Shown in pieces: positions 15,206 to 17,143 of a stretch of DNA of 17,143 nucleotides. The notes under the pieces are model-generated. The model was not told the origin of the DNA, searched no databases, and saw only the letters and a program-made list of their open reading frames with translations. Within the stretch, counting starts at the first letter, position 1. Every line of letters starts with the position of its first letter. The position numbers and the translations under genes were made by a program. Source of the stretch: Bacteroidales bacterium (GTDB lineage Bacteria > Bacteroidota > Bacteroidia > Bacteroidales > Muribaculaceae); the NCBI GenBank assembly GCA_004555955.1, contig SFJG01000040.1:1-17143 (forward strand), written 5' to 3'.

Positions 15206-16270
15206 TTACATTACAACCGGAGCAAGGTATTTGGCAAGCAGATATCCACCTCCGACAAGCCACGCAAATAGCATCAGCGCAAGGATAAACGGCTTTGCAC
15301 CGGCAGCCTTGAATTTTTCGATGCCGGTATCAGTGCCCAACGCGGTCATTGCCATTGTGAGCATAAACGTGTCGATATATTCTATTGCGCCATTCAATGG
15401 TATTTCTTTGACCGTGTCAACTCCACAAAGATATTGCAACAGCGAATTGAGGCATATCACGCCGATAAATCCGAAAGCAAACCAGGGAATCGTAATTTTG
15501 CCGCGTTTTTCTCCATTGTGATGTCCTCCGGCAAGTGCAAGACCCATGATGATTAGCACCGGAGCGAGCATCATTACGCGTATCATTTTAGTGATAGTCG
15601 CTGTCCCGGCTATGCCGAGAGCATCGGTAGGGTCCATAGCATTTCCCGCGCCGGCAACGTGAGCCACCTCGTGAAGTGTGCTGCCCGTGTAGATTGCTAC
15701 GCATTCGTTACTCAGGCCATCGAGCAAGCCGCAACGATACATAATAGGGTAGAGAAACATAGCAATCGTTCCAAAGATAACAACCGTCGAAACGGCAATC
15801 GCTGTCTTATGGCTTTCGCATTTGACCACAGGTTCGGCGCCAAGAACGGCGGCTGCACCGCATATGGCACTTCCGGTTGCTGTCATGAGCGTGGTGTCTT
15901 TATCCATTTTCAACAGTTTGCCAAAACAAATGCCCAGCAGCAATGTGCCCGCCACAATTATCGAATCGACTACTATCGCCGCCGTGCCAACATTAACGAC
16001 TTCGTTGAGTGTGAGTCGAAATCCGTAGAGCACAATGCCGGCTCGAAGTACCTTCTTGGTGCAAAACTTTATGCCGGGAACCCATGTCTCGGGTAGACGA
16101 TTGCGAAGACTGTTGGCGTAAATCATTCCAAGGATAATACCTATAATAAGCGGGCTAAGCGATAGGCTTTGAATTGCCGGGATTTCGGCAATGTAAAATG
16201 CTGCGCACGAAAACAATGCTATTAGCAAAATTCCATGAAGAGTGTTGCCTCTTGTTCCTTTTTCAAACAT
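15206..16270 (-). CDS. YeiH-family (UPF0324) putative sulfate exporter
   Basis: Polytopic inner-membrane protein of the YeiH/UPF0324 family, often annotated as a putative sulfate exporter; the substrate is not firmly established. About ten hydrophobic segments alternate with short loops. Family landmarks are SPLIIGIILGMIYAN near the N-terminus, VLRAGIVLYGFRLT, the ATGSAICGAAAV segment in mid-protein, STLHEVAHVAGAG, and TMAMTALGTDTG near the C-terminus. The frame is open to an ATG at 16348, but a perfect promoter lies at 16319-16288, inside that longer form, so ATG 16270 (MFEKGTRGNT, 354 residues) is the start. No LysR-type regulator is adjacent here. It converges with the 189-residue gene and diverges from the HU-CCDC81 gene. 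Confidence 0.9.
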   Translation of the reverse strand: MFEKGTRGNTLHGILLIALFSCAAFYIAEIPAIQSLSLSPLIIGIILGMIYANSLRNRLPETWVPGIKFCTKKVLRAGIVLYGFRLTLNEVVNVGTAAIVVDSIIVAGTLLLGICFGKLLKMDKDTTLMTATGSAICGAAAVLGAEPVVKCESHKTAIAVSTVVIFGTIAMFLYPIMYRCGLLDGLSNECVAIYTGSTLHEVAHVAGAGNAMDPTDALGIAGTATITKMIRVMMLAPVLIIMGLALAGGHHNGEKRGKITIPWFAFGFIGVICLNSLLQYLCGVDTVKEIPLNGAIEYIDTFMLTMAMTALGTDTGIEKFKAAGAKPFILALMLFAWLVGGGYLLAKYLAPVVM

Positions 16271-16287
16271 AGTGTAAAAAATTTTGG

Positions 16288-16319
16288 CAAAGTTACGCTC
16301 TTTTAGAATAAAATACAAA
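16288..16319 (-). promoter_or_regulatory. Promoter of the YeiH-family transporter gene
   Basis: On the minus strand the exact -33 element TTTG (16319-16316) and exact -7 element TAACTTTG (16295-16288) are 20 nt apart, the best promoter in the window. Transcription should begin about 10-13 nt before ATG 16270. Confidence 0.8.
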
Positions 16320-16392
16320 GAAATATCTCTGACAGTGTGTGCAAACATTATAATTTACTTGGTGATAAAATTTCAAAAAAATGTTACAATAT

Positions 16393-16423
16393 TTTGCTGA
16401 AAGTGTAGAAATTATTAACTTTG
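16393..16423 (+). promoter_or_regulatory. Promoter of the HU-CCDC81 protein gene, near-leaderless
   Basis: The exact -33 element TTTG (16393-16396) and exact -7 element TAACTTTG (16416-16423) are 19 nt apart. Only 5 nt separate the -7 element from ATG 16429, so the mRNA should be leaderless or nearly so. Confidence 0.7.
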
Positions 16424-16428
16424 TAGTG

Positions 16429-17143
16429 ATGTTAACAGTGATAGGACATATTGAGTACCTGGTACGGCATAACGATTGTGTGGTTGTGCCGAGTTTCGGT
16501 GCGTTTATAGCGCATCGTGAAAGTGCTCATATACAGGATGGTATGATTTATCCGCCGAAGCGTTCTATCTTGTTTAACGCGGCAGTAAACCACAACGATG
16601 CGCTGCTGGTCACGTCGATAATGCGCAAATCGGGCATTTCGTACGACGCAGCTGTTAAGGTAGTCGAAGATGATGTTCTTGCAATGAAGACTCATCTTTC
16701 GGAAGTTGGCGAGCTTACATTAGGCAATGTCGGCAGATTTACATGCGTGGATGATGTCGTGTCGTTTGAGCCGAGTGAGGAGCCTTTTGGAAAATACTTC
16801 GGACTAAGCGCAGTGGCATTGCCGACAGTCGACGACGAAATCGAAGTTGCGGCAGTGGCAGAAGAATCTGAAACTCGCACCGATAAAAAGTCGAAAGACA
16901 TTATCTACATACCTCTTCACAAAAACATTTTCCGCATTGCGGCATCGATTGTTGTTGTCGTGTTGCTGTCGTTTGTCCTTTCCGGTCCTATCCACGTAGG
17001 CGATGCGCCCGATATGGCTGCCGTTATTTCTACGAAAACTGTTGACAATCGCGACTGTCAGAAAATCGAAAAGCAAGCGCCTGAGGTTATTGAAACTAAA
17101 GCCGAACCCGAAATAGTTGAAGATTCTTCGGCAACAGATAAGT
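16429..17143 (+). CDS. HU-CCDC81 domain membrane protein (SPOR-type family), 3' end outside window
   Basis: The N-terminal ~115 residues match the CCDC81-like prokaryotic HU domains found in Bacteroidota: IEYLVRHNDCVVVPSFGAF (about 8-26), then YPPKRSILFNAAVNHNDALL and GELTLGNVGRF. A charged linker follows. A single hydrophobic span (about residues 166-185, IFRIAASIVVVVLLSFVLS) crosses the inner membrane, leaving an acidic, Glu-rich segment that probably lies in the periplasm. Relatives usually end in a SPOR domain that binds peptidoglycan at division sites; that part would be beyond the window and is inferred. The protein may therefore connect a nucleoid-like domain in the cytoplasm with the cell wall. 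ATG 16429 is preferred over the in-frame ATG 16381 because the family starts here and a promoter overlaps the upstream codons. The frame is open at base 17143. Confidence 0.85.
   Translation, partial: MLTVIGHIEYLVRHNDCVVVPSFGAFIAHRESAHIQDGMIYPPKRSILFNAAVNHNDALLVTSIMRKSGISYDAAVKVVEDDVLAMKTHLSEVGELTLGNVGRFTCVDDVVSFEPSEEPFGKYFGLSAVALPTVDDEIEVAAVAEESETRTDKKSKDIIYIPLHKNIFRIAASIVVVVLLSFVLSGPIHVGDAPDMAAVISTKTVDNRDCQKIEKQAPEVIETKAEPEIVEDSSATDK

Noticed and set aside
15194..15220. Imperfect inverted repeat (CCGTTGT ... ACAACCGG) at the junction of the 189-residue gene and the YeiH gene.
   Set aside because: The arms do not pair perfectly, the stem would be weak, and no T tract follows on either strand, so it is not called a terminator.
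16381..16428. In-frame upstream ATG that would lengthen the HU-CCDC81 protein by 16 residues.
   Set aside because: The codons overlap an exact promoter and the family's conserved start aligns with ATG 16429.
1..17143. Search for CRISPR arrays, insertion sequences, prophage, toxin-antitoxin or defence genes, tRNA or rRNA.
   Set aside because: No periodic repeats, transposase or integrase motifs, terminal inverted repeats or RNA gene folds were seen by eye; all long coding stretches are explained by core genes.

Overview
The window looks like chromosomal core sequence from a member of the Bacteroidales (Bacteroidota), possibly Muribaculaceae or a relative. Four things point there. The gene families are typical: NspC-type carboxynorspermidine decarboxylase, an HU-CCDC81-type membrane protein, and a conserved Bacteroidota ATP-grasp-like protein. 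Several genes are preceded by the Bacteroidota promoter signature TTTG / 19-21 nt / TAnnTTTG. Shine-Dalgarno sequences are not evident. Composition is moderate in GC with heavy use of TCG and GTC/GAC codons. The family-level placement is inference only. I see no mobile element, phage gene, CRISPR array, tRNA or rRNA, and no gene-free stretch longer than about 210 bases.

Layout: (1) 1-4057, plus strand: a tightly packed trio of UvrD/PcrA helicase (5' end outside the window), nspC and an ATP-grasp-like protein of unknown function. (2) 4058-6468, minus strand: an operon read right to left, nitroreductase, DUF2520 Rossmann protein, kdsC phosphatase, maf nucleotide pyrophosphatase; its last stop abuts the last stop of the plus-strand trio. 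(3) 6469-6571: divergent promoter region. (4) 6572-7690, plus strand: hemW. (5) 7700-8074, minus strand: desulfoferrodoxin/superoxide reductase, with a Rho-independent terminator just upstream of its own leader. (6) 8184-14418, minus strand: a six-gene operon read right to left, udk, lptB, sppA, lpxK, pnp (punA type), thiL, with one recognisable promoter ahead of udk and the terminator at 8134-8163 at its end. (7) 14623-15192, plus strand: an unrecognised 189-residue protein with a possible NYN/PIN-like layout. (8) 15206-16270, minus strand: YeiH-family transporter with a textbook promoter. (9) 16429-17143, plus strand: the 5' part of an HU-CCDC81 domain membrane protein that runs off the window.

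Functionally the window mixes envelope biogenesis (kdsC for Kdo, lpxK for lipid A, lptB for LPS export, sppA for membrane protein/signal peptide turnover), nucleotide metabolism (udk, pnp, maf), cofactor and redox functions (thiL, hemW, nitroreductase, superoxide reductase), polyamine synthesis (nspC) and DNA repair (UvrD/PcrA). This is mostly ordinary housekeeping content and I did not find a clear novel defence or mobile system. The points most worth a second look are the nspC/ATP-grasp pair, the uncharacterised 189-residue protein, an Asp at the purine-specificity position of the nucleoside phosphorylase, two promoters sitting so close to the start codon that the mRNAs should be leaderless, a PerR-box-like site ahead of the superoxide reductase, and a 40-residue N-terminal extension on LptB.
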